From contig LSSK01000992.1 of assembly GCA_001969505.1 (NCBI GenBank), forward strand, positions 1-13,021: 13,021 nt of DNA, given 5' to 3'. The position numbers and the translations under genes are program-made. This document shows, piece after piece, positions 1-8,639 of the stretch (its first letter is position 1; each line of letters begins with the position of its first letter). The notes beneath the pieces were generated by a model. That model was not told the DNA's origin, did not search any database, and worked only from the letters and a program-made list of their open reading frames with translations. This DNA is from Zancudomyces culisetae (Eukaryota; Kickxellomycota; Harpellomycetes; Harpellales; Legeriomycetaceae).

Positions 1-19
1 TATCTTGAACTCTGAAGCT

Positions 20-116
20 ACATAATTGTATCTGGATAAGTGAAGCATAATAATATGTTTAGTTGAATGAAATGAAAACTTATTATTATTATGCGAACAT
101 CCAGATACAATTATGT
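20..116. repeat. 97-bp foldback (MITE-like) repeat
   Basis: The two ends are perfect 18-bp inverted copies, acataattgtatctggat at 20-37 and its complement at 99-116. After a short unpaired stretch a second stem follows (gcataataata near 45-55 against its complement near 83-93). The whole unit can fold into one hairpin. It has no coding capacity, which fits a miniature inverted-repeat element or the end of a larger DNA transposon. I found no convincing target-site duplication. A second, partial copy in opposite orientation lies at 407-472. Confidence 0.75.
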
Positions 117-302
117 CCCACCCAATTCCCACCCATACCTAGCTCAACGATGGTAAAGATTCATCAGGAAACAGGGGACATCAGTTTATATATGGTTTAA
201 ATTTATTTTATTTAGTTAGTTTTACTTATTTTATAAAAATTATACAGTGATGTCTGTCATTACACACATCATTACGTATAAAGTTTCTAAATTTAAACAC
301 TC

Positions 303-358
303 TTTTTATCGATTTAATTTTTTACCAAATTTTAAGGTAATGGATTAATCGATAAAAA
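303..358. repeat. internal hairpin between the inverted arms
   Basis: The 11-bp arm tttttatcgat (303-313) pairs with 348-358. A second 5-bp stem (ttacc 322-326, ggtaa 336-340) lies inside it. It lies between the foldback copies and may be part of the same non-coding element. No other function is visible. Confidence 0.5.
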
Positions 359-406
359 TAGTATCTAGGAAAGAATTTTCGATTTATAATAAAGATTGGT
401 ACACAC

Positions 407-472
407 ACATAATTGTATCTGGATGTTCGCATAATAATAATAAGTTTTCATTTCATTCAACTAAACATATTA
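407..472. repeat. truncated inverted copy of the foldback repeat
   Basis: These 66 bases are the exact reverse complement of 51-116. Past 472 the similarity stops, so about 31 bases of the outer end of the full copy are missing. Identity over 66 bp means the copies are recent relative to the surrounding decay, or were made by local inverted duplication. Together with 51-116 they frame a 422-bp segment with 66-bp inverted arms, which could itself have moved as one unit. Confidence 0.85.
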
Positions 473-1136
473 TAATCATGTACTAAACTAAATATTTTTC
501 AGCCAGTAATGACATTCAGAAATCAAAATCTATTAAAATCTCAAATACTAATTCTGTTTCAAGAGTAAAATAAGTACCGCCTTGAATCAGACCATTTGCT
601 AATAAGATCGATACTTATCTATATTGATCGTTCTTGAGCAACAAATATTAAAGTTTTTACTGAAAAACCATTGACTCATTTGAGTTTACATTATTGATCA
701 ATTTAATTTGCTAATTAAGAACTCACCAACAAATAGGGCAAACTTAATAACTAACTAGATTTGTATTAATATAGTTATTAAAAGCAATCGATTATAATAG
801 TATTATAGCATACGAGAGAAAATTAAAATCAATTAATGTGCAAACAATACAGATATTATTCTTAAAATGAAAAATATAAATTCGTAAAGATACGCTTCAT
901 GAAGCGTGTATTTAAAAATATTTTGTAACCAGATATGTGGTATTAAATGCAGCGCAAAGTAAAATTTCTTATATTTTATTTTTATAAAGCAAACGAATAA
1001 ACAGATACTACTAAATAAAATAAGATACTGCTAATCGCATTAAGGTCAAGTAAATCACTCAAGGACATCTTCAAAGATACGTTTACCTATACACAGTTGA
1101 TGATGATATTTAAAAGGATCAGTCAATAATATATCT
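473..1136. other. AT-rich stretch without a recognisable gene
   Basis: All frames are short and closed by frequent stops, and I recognise no protein motif. It may contain the lost 5' LTR and leader of element A, because gag-like coding begins just downstream. I could not identify an LTR boundary or a primer-binding site. A short frame near 1049-1130 might be worn gag. The only distinct structure is the palindrome at 892-907. Confidence 0.5.
892..907. repeat. 16-bp perfect palindrome
   Basis: The sequence acgcttcatgaagcgt is its own reverse complement. It contains more G+C than its surroundings, so composition alone makes it less likely than the many AT palindromes here. It could be a protein-binding dyad or a small hairpin. 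No neighbouring gene explains it. Confidence 0.6.
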
Positions 1137-1265
1137 AAAGTTGATGAAATCGTGAATAAGCGATTAAAAAAAGCTGAAGACAGACAAAAATATTACAGTC
1201 AAACACGAATAAAGAAGTTCTACATTTTCCATAACGGATATCATAAAAAATATGACTGCCCCAAA
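1137..1265 (+). pseudogene. gag C-terminal remnant with mutated zinc knuckle (element A)
   Basis: A lysine-rich open stretch of about 42 codons leads into a 14-codon segment at 1218-1259. This segment has the spacing of a retroviral C-x2-C-x4-H-x4-C zinc knuckle. The His and the last Cys are present, but both first Cys positions are TTC (Phe) codons, so it could not bind zinc. The segment ends at a TGA soon after the knuckle, and a TGA also closes the frame near 1092. In this family the knuckle sits at the C-terminus of Gag and binds the packaged RNA. The assignment rests on spacing and on position just upstream of a protease. Confidence 0.5.
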
Positions 1266-1594
1266 TGAAGGCGACTCAACAGCAGCCGGACTGCTCAATC
1301 GAATAGAATATTAATTAATCTGCTTTACTTTGTAGCTGAAGGAATACTATGCTGAAGAAATTATTGCACTTGAAAAGCGAAAGTTAACCAATATCACAGA
1401 AATAAATACGAATAGGCGAGTAGATAGACAAGGTTAGGTGAAAGCGAAACCGAAGTACGACGAGCTTAAAATACATCAACAGCGTCACAAATCCCAAACT
1501 GTTTTAACAGACATCCAACCAAGTCGAAACTTTAAAAACTAAAAACTTTACTTATGTTATAGAATTAGAAATTATAAACCCTAAAATAAAATTA

Positions 1595-1990
1595 TTGCCT
1601 TTACTAGTGGATTTTCCAAAGCAAACAAAAGAATTACTTACACTACTAAATATAGAAGATATTCGAGATGTTAATATAATAAATATACCGGAAAAGAAAG
1701 TTACCAACTGTAAGGTACAGACTATATTATTTAATAGACATTGTGGTCTGTTATCGATACCAGTGCAGCGTGTACAGTTATAACTGTTAGTTTACTGGTA
1801 GAATTGGGATTACTGGTCCAGGAGCAAACCAGTCAAAATGGTAGTGACGGCGGACGGGAAAAAGCATCCCACATTAGGAAAAGTTTACGTAATTCCGCTC
1901 AAAATCTCAACAATAGAATTCCCTATTGACCTTGTAGTTATGGACAGAAATGATGACACTCTCATCTTGTGGACTGACTGGATGCTCTGA
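1595..1990 (+). pseudogene. aspartic protease, broken (element A)
   Basis: Three frame segments make up a retropepsin-like domain. The N-terminal part is in frame with 1595. The active-site segment, VIDTSAACTVIT, lies in a second frame (1741-1929). The C-terminal part returns to the first frame from about 1838 and ends with ILWTDWML before TGA at 1988. DTSA replaces the usual DT/SG at the catalytic Asp. A Trp (TGG, 1970-1972) stands where family members carry the conserved Gly before T-D-W. In an active element the enzyme would cleave Gag-Pol as a dimer. Two frameshifts and the Gly loss make it inactive. Confidence 0.75.
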
Positions 1991-2150
1991 CATCAGATTA
2001 TTCTGAATATAAAAGCTCAGGAGATGCGGTTACCTATAGAACAAGCAGAAGTTTCTACAAAATTTTTAACAACTAGTATCAAGTCACTATACGAAGATGA
2101 AGCAGAAATTTACCTTGTGAAAGGATCCAATTATCTTATTAGGGGTGTCT

Positions 2151-3050
2151 GAAAATCCAATATTTAACGAGGTACTTGAATAGTTTTAAGACATATTTGT
2201 AAACGACATTACCCAGCTAACTAGTACTGACGTGGCCGAGCACATGATCAATTTAATTGAAGAGAAGCCAATAAAACAAATGCAGTGTCACATTTCGCAT
2301 AGGATGCTATTGAATGTTAGATTGGAGCTAACAGAAATTTAAAAGTGGGTATTATATCGCCTTGTGTATCAGAATGGTATTTCCTTATTGATTTGTTTAT
2401 AAAAAGAATGATAAGTTGAGGGTATGAGTTGGTTATAGAAATATTAATCAAATATCTAGAATAGATACGTACCCCTTACATGTAATTGACAGATTAGAAT
2501 AAAGACTGAAGACAAAAACAAAACCGCATTTGCTATCCCTGGTAGCGGAAGTTACCAATTAAATGTTATGCCATTCGGCCTAACAAATAGTCCCGCTACT
2601 TTCCAGCGTACCATGGAAACCGTTCAAGCCCATGTTCTCTGGAAAACGGCTATGGTTTTTGTGAAAGATATTATATTCCATTTAAATAGTTGCGGAACAT
2701 TAAAACATTTATAAGAAGAATTTAAATATTGTAGATTAATAAAATACGATTACACTGTGTTAAGTGTAATAAGGGTTTGTATAAATTGGATTACCAGGGC
2801 CATACAGTATCTAGTGTGGGAATAGGCACCAACAAAAGTAAGCTAAAAACTATTGTGAAACTAAAGCAGCCAACCAATGTGAAGGAACTTCAATCATTTC
2901 TGGATATGTAGGTTATTATAAAAATTATGTAAAAAACTACTCAGTTATAGCAAGACCACTTACATTTCTGCTAAAAAAAGACAGTACATGGAACTGGGGA
3001 GACGAGCAAGAATCAGCGGTTTGTGAGCTAAAAAACAGACTTGTAACAAC
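2151..3050 (+). pseudogene. reverse transcriptase and start of RNase H, broken (element A)
   Basis: Recognisable RT blocks occur in order: a finger segment near 2430-2510 with the Y-x-x-x-N and D-x-Y-P-L pattern, then MPFGLTNSPATFQRTME from 2568, then the polymerase active-site strand around 2654-2680. That strand reads FVKD where a Y-x-D-D is expected, so one catalytic Asp is lost. A thumb or connection segment follows from 2787, with GHTVSS and PTNVKELQSFL. After a frameshift it continues to an LLKKDSTWNW segment leading toward RNase H. At least four frames and many stops are involved. The coding signal ends at the boundary with element B. Confidence 0.85.
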
Positions 3051-3357
3051 AGTTGTTTGTGGCTCTGTTTAAGGGTGTTAGTTTTAATATCTTTAATTTA
3101 ATAAATATAATATTATCTTCGCTGTTTCAGTTAACCATAATATAATATTGTTTTGAATATAATAGTATATCTATATCTCCTAATAAAAATAATCATATTT
3201 ATATAAAATAATAAATATAAGTTATGACTTCCTAAAAACTCCGAGTCGCCTCGTACAAAAACTTCCATCAATACCTAATCATAATGTTAAACTAACTTTA
3301 AAAAAAATAAAAATGTAGATGAAACAGGGGCAAATCTGGATTATAAAATTATATCCA
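3051..3357 (-). repeat. 3' LTR of element B (inferred)
   Basis: On the minus strand this begins with TG directly after a 12-nt purine run and ends in the 21-bp sequence that recurs next to the primer-binding-site candidate at 7812-7832. A TG...CA boundary would give 3054-3357, about 304 bp. An alternative ends in AACT at 3051. Apart from the 21-bp match, the region beyond 7832 shows no clear similarity, so the LTR pair is not complete and the call depends on flanking signals. Confidence 0.5.
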
Positions 3358-3369
3358 CTCTCCCCTCCC
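3358..3369 (-). promoter_or_regulatory. polypurine tract of element B
   Basis: The minus strand reads gggaggggagag, an unbroken purine run in otherwise AT-rich DNA. It lies just after the last integrase-frame codons and just before a TG. In LTR elements this run survives RNase H and primes plus-strand DNA synthesis at the edge of the 3' LTR. Confidence 0.65.
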
Positions 3370-3397
3370 GAACGTCTCTTGAAGTTAAATCTGAATT

Positions 3398-4621
3398 TTA
3401 TAGTTCGTATTTCAAAATTCTTATAGCATGGTATACTCCTTCTATCCCTGCTTCATTTTCCACAGAGTATAAGTGATGTGCTAAGACGGATTTTATTCTC
3501 CCGGGACCAGTATATCTAAGTAACTATTTGTTGTGTGGTTGCTTTTTTCTAATTCTTCCGTTCAATATAAGTACTAGATCTCCAACATCATAAGTAGTAC
3601 AATGCTTATACGGCACTGCAGTATTAACCGTCTCCAACCTTTCTACTCTGACTCCACTCAGCTCTAATACTCGAACTTCGTTCGACGTTGGGAATATTTC
3701 TCCTCCTATTGTCTTTAGTGGTATACCGTATAATAATTCATCGGGCGTTTTTCCTGTCGAACGATTTCGTGAGCTACGGATCCCCAATAGAATCTCAAGT
3801 AAATAATCTTCCCAGGTATCATAGTTACCATCACAAATTTTTGCAAGCCCGTAACGGATTCTACTATTACTTCGTTCTACAAGTCCCATCCACTCCGGTT
3901 GATATGGTGCGTTAAAATTAAGACTAATGTTATAAGTATCACATAAACGATTAACTTTTTCATTTTGAAAACTCGTAGCAAAATCTACTCGCAACACAGA
4001 CGGTACTCCAAACATGGATATTATATTCTTGATTTTATGGCTAGTTGTCATTCCTGTCGTATCCGGGGTAGGAAAAGCTACGGGGAGTCGACTTAGCCTC
4101 TCGACTCCTACAAAGATATATCGATTCCCACTTTTCGGTATTGGAAAAGGTCCAAGGTGATCCAAGTCCCACTGATCGAATATTCCCGAAGTGGCCATCC
4201 TTCCATTAAATACAAAGTTGGGTTTCTTCAAACTGTAAGTTTGACATTGGTGACATGAATATATAAACGCTCTCAGGGTTTTGAACATCTCGGAGAACCA
4301 GAATCGTTCGCGTATCCACTCCCATATCGGTGCGGCGGATAAGTGTCCTAACTTGTCATGCAGCGTCTGAATTATCTTATGAGCATTTTCCTTTCTTTTT
4401 ACATCCTCTATAAATTTTCTTTTAGTTTTCCTATAGAGTACGTTTTTTAAGATAGTAAAATTTTTAATTAAAGACGCGACATATTGTTCAGTATAAGAAA
4501 TTTTAAAAGAAATCAACATATCCACTATCGCCTTCTTTACGTCATTTGCAAAGCCCGCAATCTTATTCTTTATTAAAACGAACATTGGTCTACTTAAATA
4601 GTCGGCTACAATGTTATCCTT
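3398..4621 (-). pseudogene. integrase, almost intact (element B)
   Basis: The frame is open from 4621 (just after a TGA) to TAG at 3524-3526, about 365 codons, with the first Met at 4585. The first codons still encode the end of RNase H (NIVADYLSRP). The HHCC zinc domain follows, with HDKLGH and CHQC. The catalytic core has Asp in QWDLDHLGP, Asp in VLRVDFATSF and Glu in GLVERSN, with exactly 35 residues between the second Asp and the Glu (DD35E). After the TAG the same frame stays open for 41 more codons to 3398, including RYTGPGRIKSVLAHH, which resembles the GPY/F C-terminal module. In active elements this enzyme inserts the cDNA. The sequence after the second Asp departs from the common R/N-G pattern. 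Confidence 0.9.
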
Positions 4622-4624
4622 TCA

Positions 4625-5245
4625 TTTTCTATGGTGTAAATAAAATTATATTCCGATAACGAACTTAACCACTTAGCCACTCTAGTCGAAGATTCCTTTC
4701 GAGTTAGAACATATTTTGCTGCTGAATTAGAGGTATATATTACCAATGGTTTTGGAATCAGGAAATGAAAAATGTTTTATGCTTAATATGATTGCGTAAA
4801 ATTCTCGCTTGTACGCTGAATATCGGCTTTCTGATTCGGTAAGTCTTCTAGAATTTATGCCAATAGTCTCCTATTCCCGCTGAACTCTTGTTTTAGAACG
4901 GCACCAACCGCTATCGACGATGCATCTGTCGAAAGTATAAACTCCCTTTCTTGGTCCGGTTGCGCGCGTACTGCGTTTGTTGACAAGACATATTTTACTT
5001 TCTCCACTGCGGTTGTGCAATCTTTCTTCCAGTTGTATCTTTTCCCATGCTTTATCAAATCTTGTACTGGCTTAATTATTGTAGTGAAATTATCTATAAA
5101 TTAACGAAAATAGTTAATTAAGCCTAGAATCAATTGTACCTGTTTGATGTTCTTTGGGTTAGTCTTTATATCCAATCAATCTATTTTTTCCGCGTATAGT
5201 TTGATACCTACAGGAGTAATTATGTGCCCTAAATATTTAAAAGAG
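4625..5245 (-). pseudogene. RT connection and RNase H, broken (element B)
   Basis: One frame carries the RT thumb or connection (FKYLGHIITPVGI near 5240-5200), is interrupted by TGA and TAA, and then opens from 5058 into the RNase H start, FILSTDASSIAVGAVL. This contains the first catalytic Asp in TDAS. The following parts, RLTESESRYSAYKREFYAI with the catalytic Glu and RVAKWLSSLSEYNF, lie in other frames (about 4845-4640). A TGA at 4622-4624 comes just before the last conserved segment, NIVADYLSRP, which continues in the integrase frame. RNase H would remove the RNA template during reverse transcription. Frameshifts make it non-functional. Confidence 0.85.
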
Positions 5246-5925
5246 TCTGTTCCAAATTTGCACTATGAAAATTCAGAGAGACGGTATTTTCACTCAGAGT
5301 TTCTAATACTAGTTTTAAATGATTTAAATGTTCGTCCAAGTTATTTGAAAACACTGAATTATCGTCCAAGTACACTACTAAAAATTGAAACATAATTGTC
5401 GATAAAATTCTTTCCATAATCCTGCTAAAATGTGCTGGGGCGTTCGATAAGCCAAAAGGAAATACACAAAACTCGAATATTTCCCATGGGCTAATAAATG
5501 CCGTCATTGAACCTGCATTTTTGGCGAGCTTACACTGCCAATATCCTGAGTTTAGGTCAAGAGTAGAATATATTTACATCTCGTAAGCGAATTTAAGCAT
5601 TCGTCGATACGAACAATTGGAAAACGGTCTTTTACAGTTATCTCGTTAACCCTTCGATAGTCGACGCAGAATCTTGCCGTTCCGTCTGTCTTTTTCGCTA
5701 ACACAATTGCCGATACCCAGTTTGAAAACGAATCTTTCATTACACCCATTTCTTTCATTTCCCGTATTTGTCTGCCTATTTCGTTTCGTTTGTACTCCAA
5801 ATATCATTGTAATCTCGTTGCTACTGGCCCTTTCCTTTGTTCTATTTTGATGTCGAACTCTGCGTTTGATATTGTGGTTTTTCCTACTTAATTTTCTTTA
5901 ATGTCTGTAAATGAATTTACAACTT
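5229..5925 (-). pseudogene. reverse transcriptase, split into two frames (element B)
   Basis: The N-terminal part (5800-5552) holds finger and palm motifs: VSAIVLAKKTDGTARFCVDY and the D-R-F-P segment. The frame then shifts near 5560-5575. The palm Asp of LDLNSGYWQ is encoded at 5556-5558 in the next frame, and 5507-5229 contains PFGLSNAPAHFSRIME and an intact YLDD catalytic box at 5361-5372. A further frameshift around 5270-5240 leads to the thumb. Upstream, 5801-5925 carries linker sequence with a stop right before the first RT block. All RT catalytic Asp codons are present, so damage here is by frameshift and stops rather than active-site loss. Confidence 0.9.
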
Positions 5926-6600
5926 CTACAATCTCTGGGGCAATATCTGGTGAAGATCGAATCGCTGCTCCTTGGTTTTGTTAACTTCGCCTGGAAACCC
6001 TGATTCAGTTAAATCTGCACTCATTAATGAATAAAACATAGGTTTATTCACTATATCGTGTTCCGCCTCGGATGCAGAAGTTTCACAAGTATCTTCGGTA
6101 TCACTTTGGACATCTGAATACTCTTCATCGGACATTCCTATATGGTTTAAGTCTTCTTGGCTCATAAGTTGAAAACGGTATCTATCCCTGTCGATTATGA
6201 TGTCGATAGTATTGTCATTGTAGTTCAATGTAGCTCTGAGATCCTTGCAAGTGTTTAGGCCCAGAATCGCAGGCACGGCGCACATTTGTGTTATTAAGAA
6301 TCTGACTTTGACTTTGACGTCGTCGTCCAAATTTATTCTGGCATTTGCGGTCTCTGTGACTTCTAAGCTAGTTCCACCTACTTGTGTTAGTAAAATTGGG
6401 TTTTCTAATTTTGTTTTCTTTAATCTTAACGCTTATACGAGTGATGTTCTCATGAGTGAATATGATGTTCCTGAATCTACAAATAGTGGTACATTCCTAT
6501 TTACTATCCTAGTCCATAAATAGCAAGGGTCTGTATTAGTTCTTTCACTAGTTGTTGTATCTACTAACATAGCTTTCTTCTTTGTTCTCTTCCGAATGTA
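5926..6600 (-). pseudogene. aspartic protease with acidic linker, one internal stop (element B)
   Basis: The frame runs from after a TAA at 6601-6603 to the stop at 5926 with one internal TAA at 6433-6435. VPLFVDSGTSYSLM (Asp codon 6475-6477) is the retropepsin active site, here DSG. AVPAILGLNTCKDL near 6270 matches the conserved C-terminal I-L-G loop. Beyond the domain comes an acidic Glu/Asp/Ser-rich segment (about 6160-6040), likely a linker to RT. The protease would process the polyprotein. Only the internal TAA stops it from being read through, so it is less damaged than gag. Confidence 0.8.
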
Positions 6601-6980
6601 TTATCTGAAAGAGTTATACACGGGCCTCTTCTCTTTCGGATGTGAGTCAAAATACTCACGTCATGATACAGATACTGGTGTACCTAACAATTTGTTAAAT
6701 AAAATGCACTTTTTTGCCGGCTTTTTCTTTACCTTTAACTTCAAAGAACGCACTAGTTTGATAGTTCTGTCTATTAGATTTTCTGATGGTTAGACTGTGG
6801 TGACTTGTGTGGATAATCCTCGGAGTTAAGGTAGTGTGGTTCTAATGTGTGGGCGGTAGCCGCAGCGGATATCGCTAGCATTGAGTTTTAATTATGAACG
6901 GGTAGTCGATTATCCGTGTGCTTTTTGACGTCTTCTGAGTTATTTTTTACCAATGCTGGTTGAGTACTGGGTTGACTTGT
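6601..6980 (-). other. gag-to-protease linker of element B
   Basis: No conserved domain is seen, but the minus strand stays coding-like. Basic segments such as FFEVKGKEKAGKK (near 6755-6715) and DSHPKEKRPVYNS (near 6645-6610) occur in two frames, separated by a frameshift and a TGA at 6661-6663. The position between the zinc knuckle and the protease suggests a linker or the end of Gag. Confidence 0.45.
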
Positions 6981-7716
6981 GCAAAATCTCGCCTTGTGTC
7001 CAGTTTTGCTTCAATTGAAACACGTGATCTTGGGTCTTTCCTACTTACTTTGAATTAGTAAGGTTTTCACCGTCTCAGTTAAATCCTCTAATTTTTGTTG
7101 TTATAATTCAGTTTCTGGAACTTCTGACTTACTTTCAAACTGGCTTTCCTAGTACTCAGTGTTTCTTCGGCACCATGATTTTTCCAGATCTGTCTCACCT
7201 TACTCAGGTTGATTACTTTATCCATTAGCTCCTTCAGCTTTATACTATCCAAATTTTCGGCTATTTTCCACAGAATAGCCTCATCCCAAGCAGCTAAACA
7301 ATTTATAAATATTTTTCTCACCTGCATTTCTGTATTCATTTCTTCAGGGATGGTATCTGCATATCTCATAAACCGTCAGTGAACTCGCCAATGTCTTCTG
7401 AGATCTCTTTCTACATTCTTGCCAGTCCCTCTATGCTGCCAGCTGGGGTTTTTTGCCAACTCTTGACTTCTTTAATAAGAAGCGTTAACCATTCCGTGAG
7501 TTTCCTTTCTCTTGCCATTTCTTCTTTCATTTCATATAACATCCAGTCATTAGCTCTTCCTTGTAACCATATCCCTAAAAACTTAATGGCTTTCTTCTCA
7601 TATACTCCCATAATATCTATATCCATCGAAAACCTTCTTGTCCATTGTTCAATGCCGGTACTTTCCTCACCTTCCCATTTAGGTGGTAGCAATGTGGGTT
7701 CGATCTTGTCCGTCAT
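6981..7716 (-). pseudogene. gag, broken into three frames (element B)
   Basis: The start is ATG at 7714-7716, about 80 bases downstream of the primer-binding-site candidate. Frame one (7716-7411, 101 codons) has a Trp-rich capsid-like N-terminal part typical of retrotransposon Gag (PPKWEG, QWTRRF, LQGRANDWM). After a stop and shift, 7369-7088 continues with DTIPEEMNTEMQVRKIFING-like capsid C-terminal sequence. A third frame at 6981-7022 has the C-x2-C-x4-H-x4-C zinc-knuckle spacing, with the second Cys position occupied by TGA (7011-7013). Gag would form the particle and bind RNA. The identity rests on pattern and position before the protease. Confidence 0.7.
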
Positions 7717-7794
7717 TTTAACTTCTTTTATTGGGGTTTTAGAACAGGAATTTTTTTAACTGTACGTCTGTTTGGAATTATCCACTTTCCCCTT

Positions 7795-7811
7795 GGTGCT
7801 GATAACGCCAA
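7795..7811 (-). promoter_or_regulatory. candidate tRNA primer-binding site of element B
   Basis: The minus strand reads ttggcgttatcagcacc immediately downstream of the 21-bp LTR-end repeat and about 80 bases upstream of the gag ATG. Primer-binding sites start with TGG, complementary to the CCA end of a tRNA, directly after the 5' LTR. I cannot match it to a particular tRNA from memory. Confidence 0.5.
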
Positions 7812-7832
7812 AGTTGTTTGTGGCTCTGTTTA
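7812..7832 (-). repeat. 21-bp stub of the 5' LTR of element B
   Basis: This is identical base for base to 3051-3071 in the same orientation. It sits next to the primer-binding-site candidate, where the end of the 5' LTR must be. Similarity to the 3' LTR stops at 7833, so the rest of the 5' LTR has been deleted, replaced or interrupted by another insertion. Confidence 0.65.
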
Positions 7833-8229
7833 TGTTATATATACACATGTATCATAACAATATTGTATATTTAATACAATATTAATTAATTAATATTATA
7901 AAATTATAAGTTATATTATTTAATTATTATATATTTATTAGTTTAATTCATTAATATTGATACACATGATCAATATTTAATGTATCATCATTAAATTGTA
8001 TATATTAATGATATTTGTTTATTTGTTTATTATTTTTAGTTTATATTAAAGTTTATAACAAACTAATTGTATAACAAGAGATACAAATCCTTTTCATGAA
8101 CAATTAAGTTTGTCAATCTCGTTAAACAATAATAAAGATATATTAACTAATATTAAATTATTACTGTGTGTTTAAATTAGTATAATTAATAATAACTTTT
8201 ATAAATTAACTGTGTGTTAATTAGTTAAT
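7833..8229. other. extremely AT-rich block between elements B and C
   Basis: Nearly pure A/T sequence with few G or C. It contains a perfect 10-bp inverted repeat (7859-7868 and 7874-7883, 5-base loop) and a near-duplicate of actgtgtgtt-aattagt at 8163-8181 and 8209-8225. A short plus-strand frame near 8060-8160 faintly resembles an RT finger segment and could be the eroded upstream part of element C. No gene can be called. Confidence 0.45.
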
Positions 8230-8639
8230 ACCATCATTTTTGTGTATAATATTGGTATCTTATAATATCTAGCAATGCCGTTCAGATTGTGCAATGCACC
8301 GAGCACTTTCCAGAGACTGATGAACAATATTTTTGTGAGAATACTTGAATGAATTTGTGTTGGTATATTTAGATGACATTTTGATTTATTCAAGACAATG
8401 GAAGAACATGAAATACATCTAAAAGTAGTACTAAATAAACTATCTGAACACAAGTTGATTTTATATCTAGAAAAATGTAGTTTTGGAGTAAAAAGAATTA
8501 TATTTTTAAGTCATCTAATTAATAACAGTAGTATTAGTCCATGCAAAGATAATACCGAAGAAATAATATAATGGGAAAAACCGAATAATATTCTACAACT
8601 ATTGGGATTTTTAGGACTATTAATTATTACAGATAATTT
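8230..8639 (+). pseudogene. reverse transcriptase C-terminal part, broken (element C)
   Basis: Homology starts just before YLA and MPFRLCNAPSTFQRLMNN (8275 on), with TAA at 8263-8265 directly upstream. The frame then stops, and the catalytic strand FVLVYLDDILIYS lies in another frame, with YLDD intact at 8366-8377. A third segment from 8398 (EEHEIHLKVVLNKLSEHKL, KCSFGVK, then a worn thumb) runs with one TAA toward 8640. An Arg replaces the usual Gly in PFGL. The polymerase would copy element RNA to DNA. At least two frameshifts and three stops break it. Confidence 0.85.

Larger units (their letters stand above)
1137..3050 (+). mobile_element. element A: 3'-truncated Ty3/gypsy-type retrotransposon relic
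   Basis: Gag zinc-knuckle, aspartic protease, RT and the first part of the RNase H region occur in the order of a gypsy-type polyprotein on the plus strand. Frames change many times, and stops of all three types interrupt them. Between the called parts (1266-1594 and 1991-2150) there is only linker-like sequence with short acidic or basic peptides. The element breaks off at 3050, exactly where the left end of element B begins. Its RNase H core, integrase and 3' LTR are not seen elsewhere in the window. No 5' LTR was found. Confidence 0.8.
3051..7832 (-). mobile_element. element B: nearly full-length Ty3/gypsy-type retrotransposon, minus strand
   Basis: Reading the minus strand from 7832 to 3051 gives a candidate primer-binding site, gag with capsid-like and zinc-knuckle parts, protease, RT, RNase H, integrase, polypurine tract and 3' LTR. 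The domain order RT, RNase H, integrase is that of Ty3/gypsy (Metaviridae). The outer ends share a perfect 21-bp direct repeat (3051-3071 and 7812-7832), in the place and orientation expected for the U5 ends of two LTRs. No env gene is present. Different domains lie in all three minus frames with scattered stops, so the element is dead, though less worn than A. Confidence 0.85.

Noticed and set aside
1073-1085. 13-mer aaagatacgttta shared with 10646-10658 in the LTR of C, as evidence of a related LTR.
   Set aside because: Flanking bases do not match and the word is AT-rich. Probably coincidence.
6245-6793. Plus-strand frames at 6245-6523 and 6596-6793 as small genes.
   Set aside because: Both are antisense to the protease and linker of element B and carry no independent motif.
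7379-7759. 126-codon plus-strand frame over element B gag.
   Set aside because: It lies antisense to gag, whose minus-strand reading has capsid-like features and fits the element order. The plus reading is Ser/Leu-rich, with no motif.
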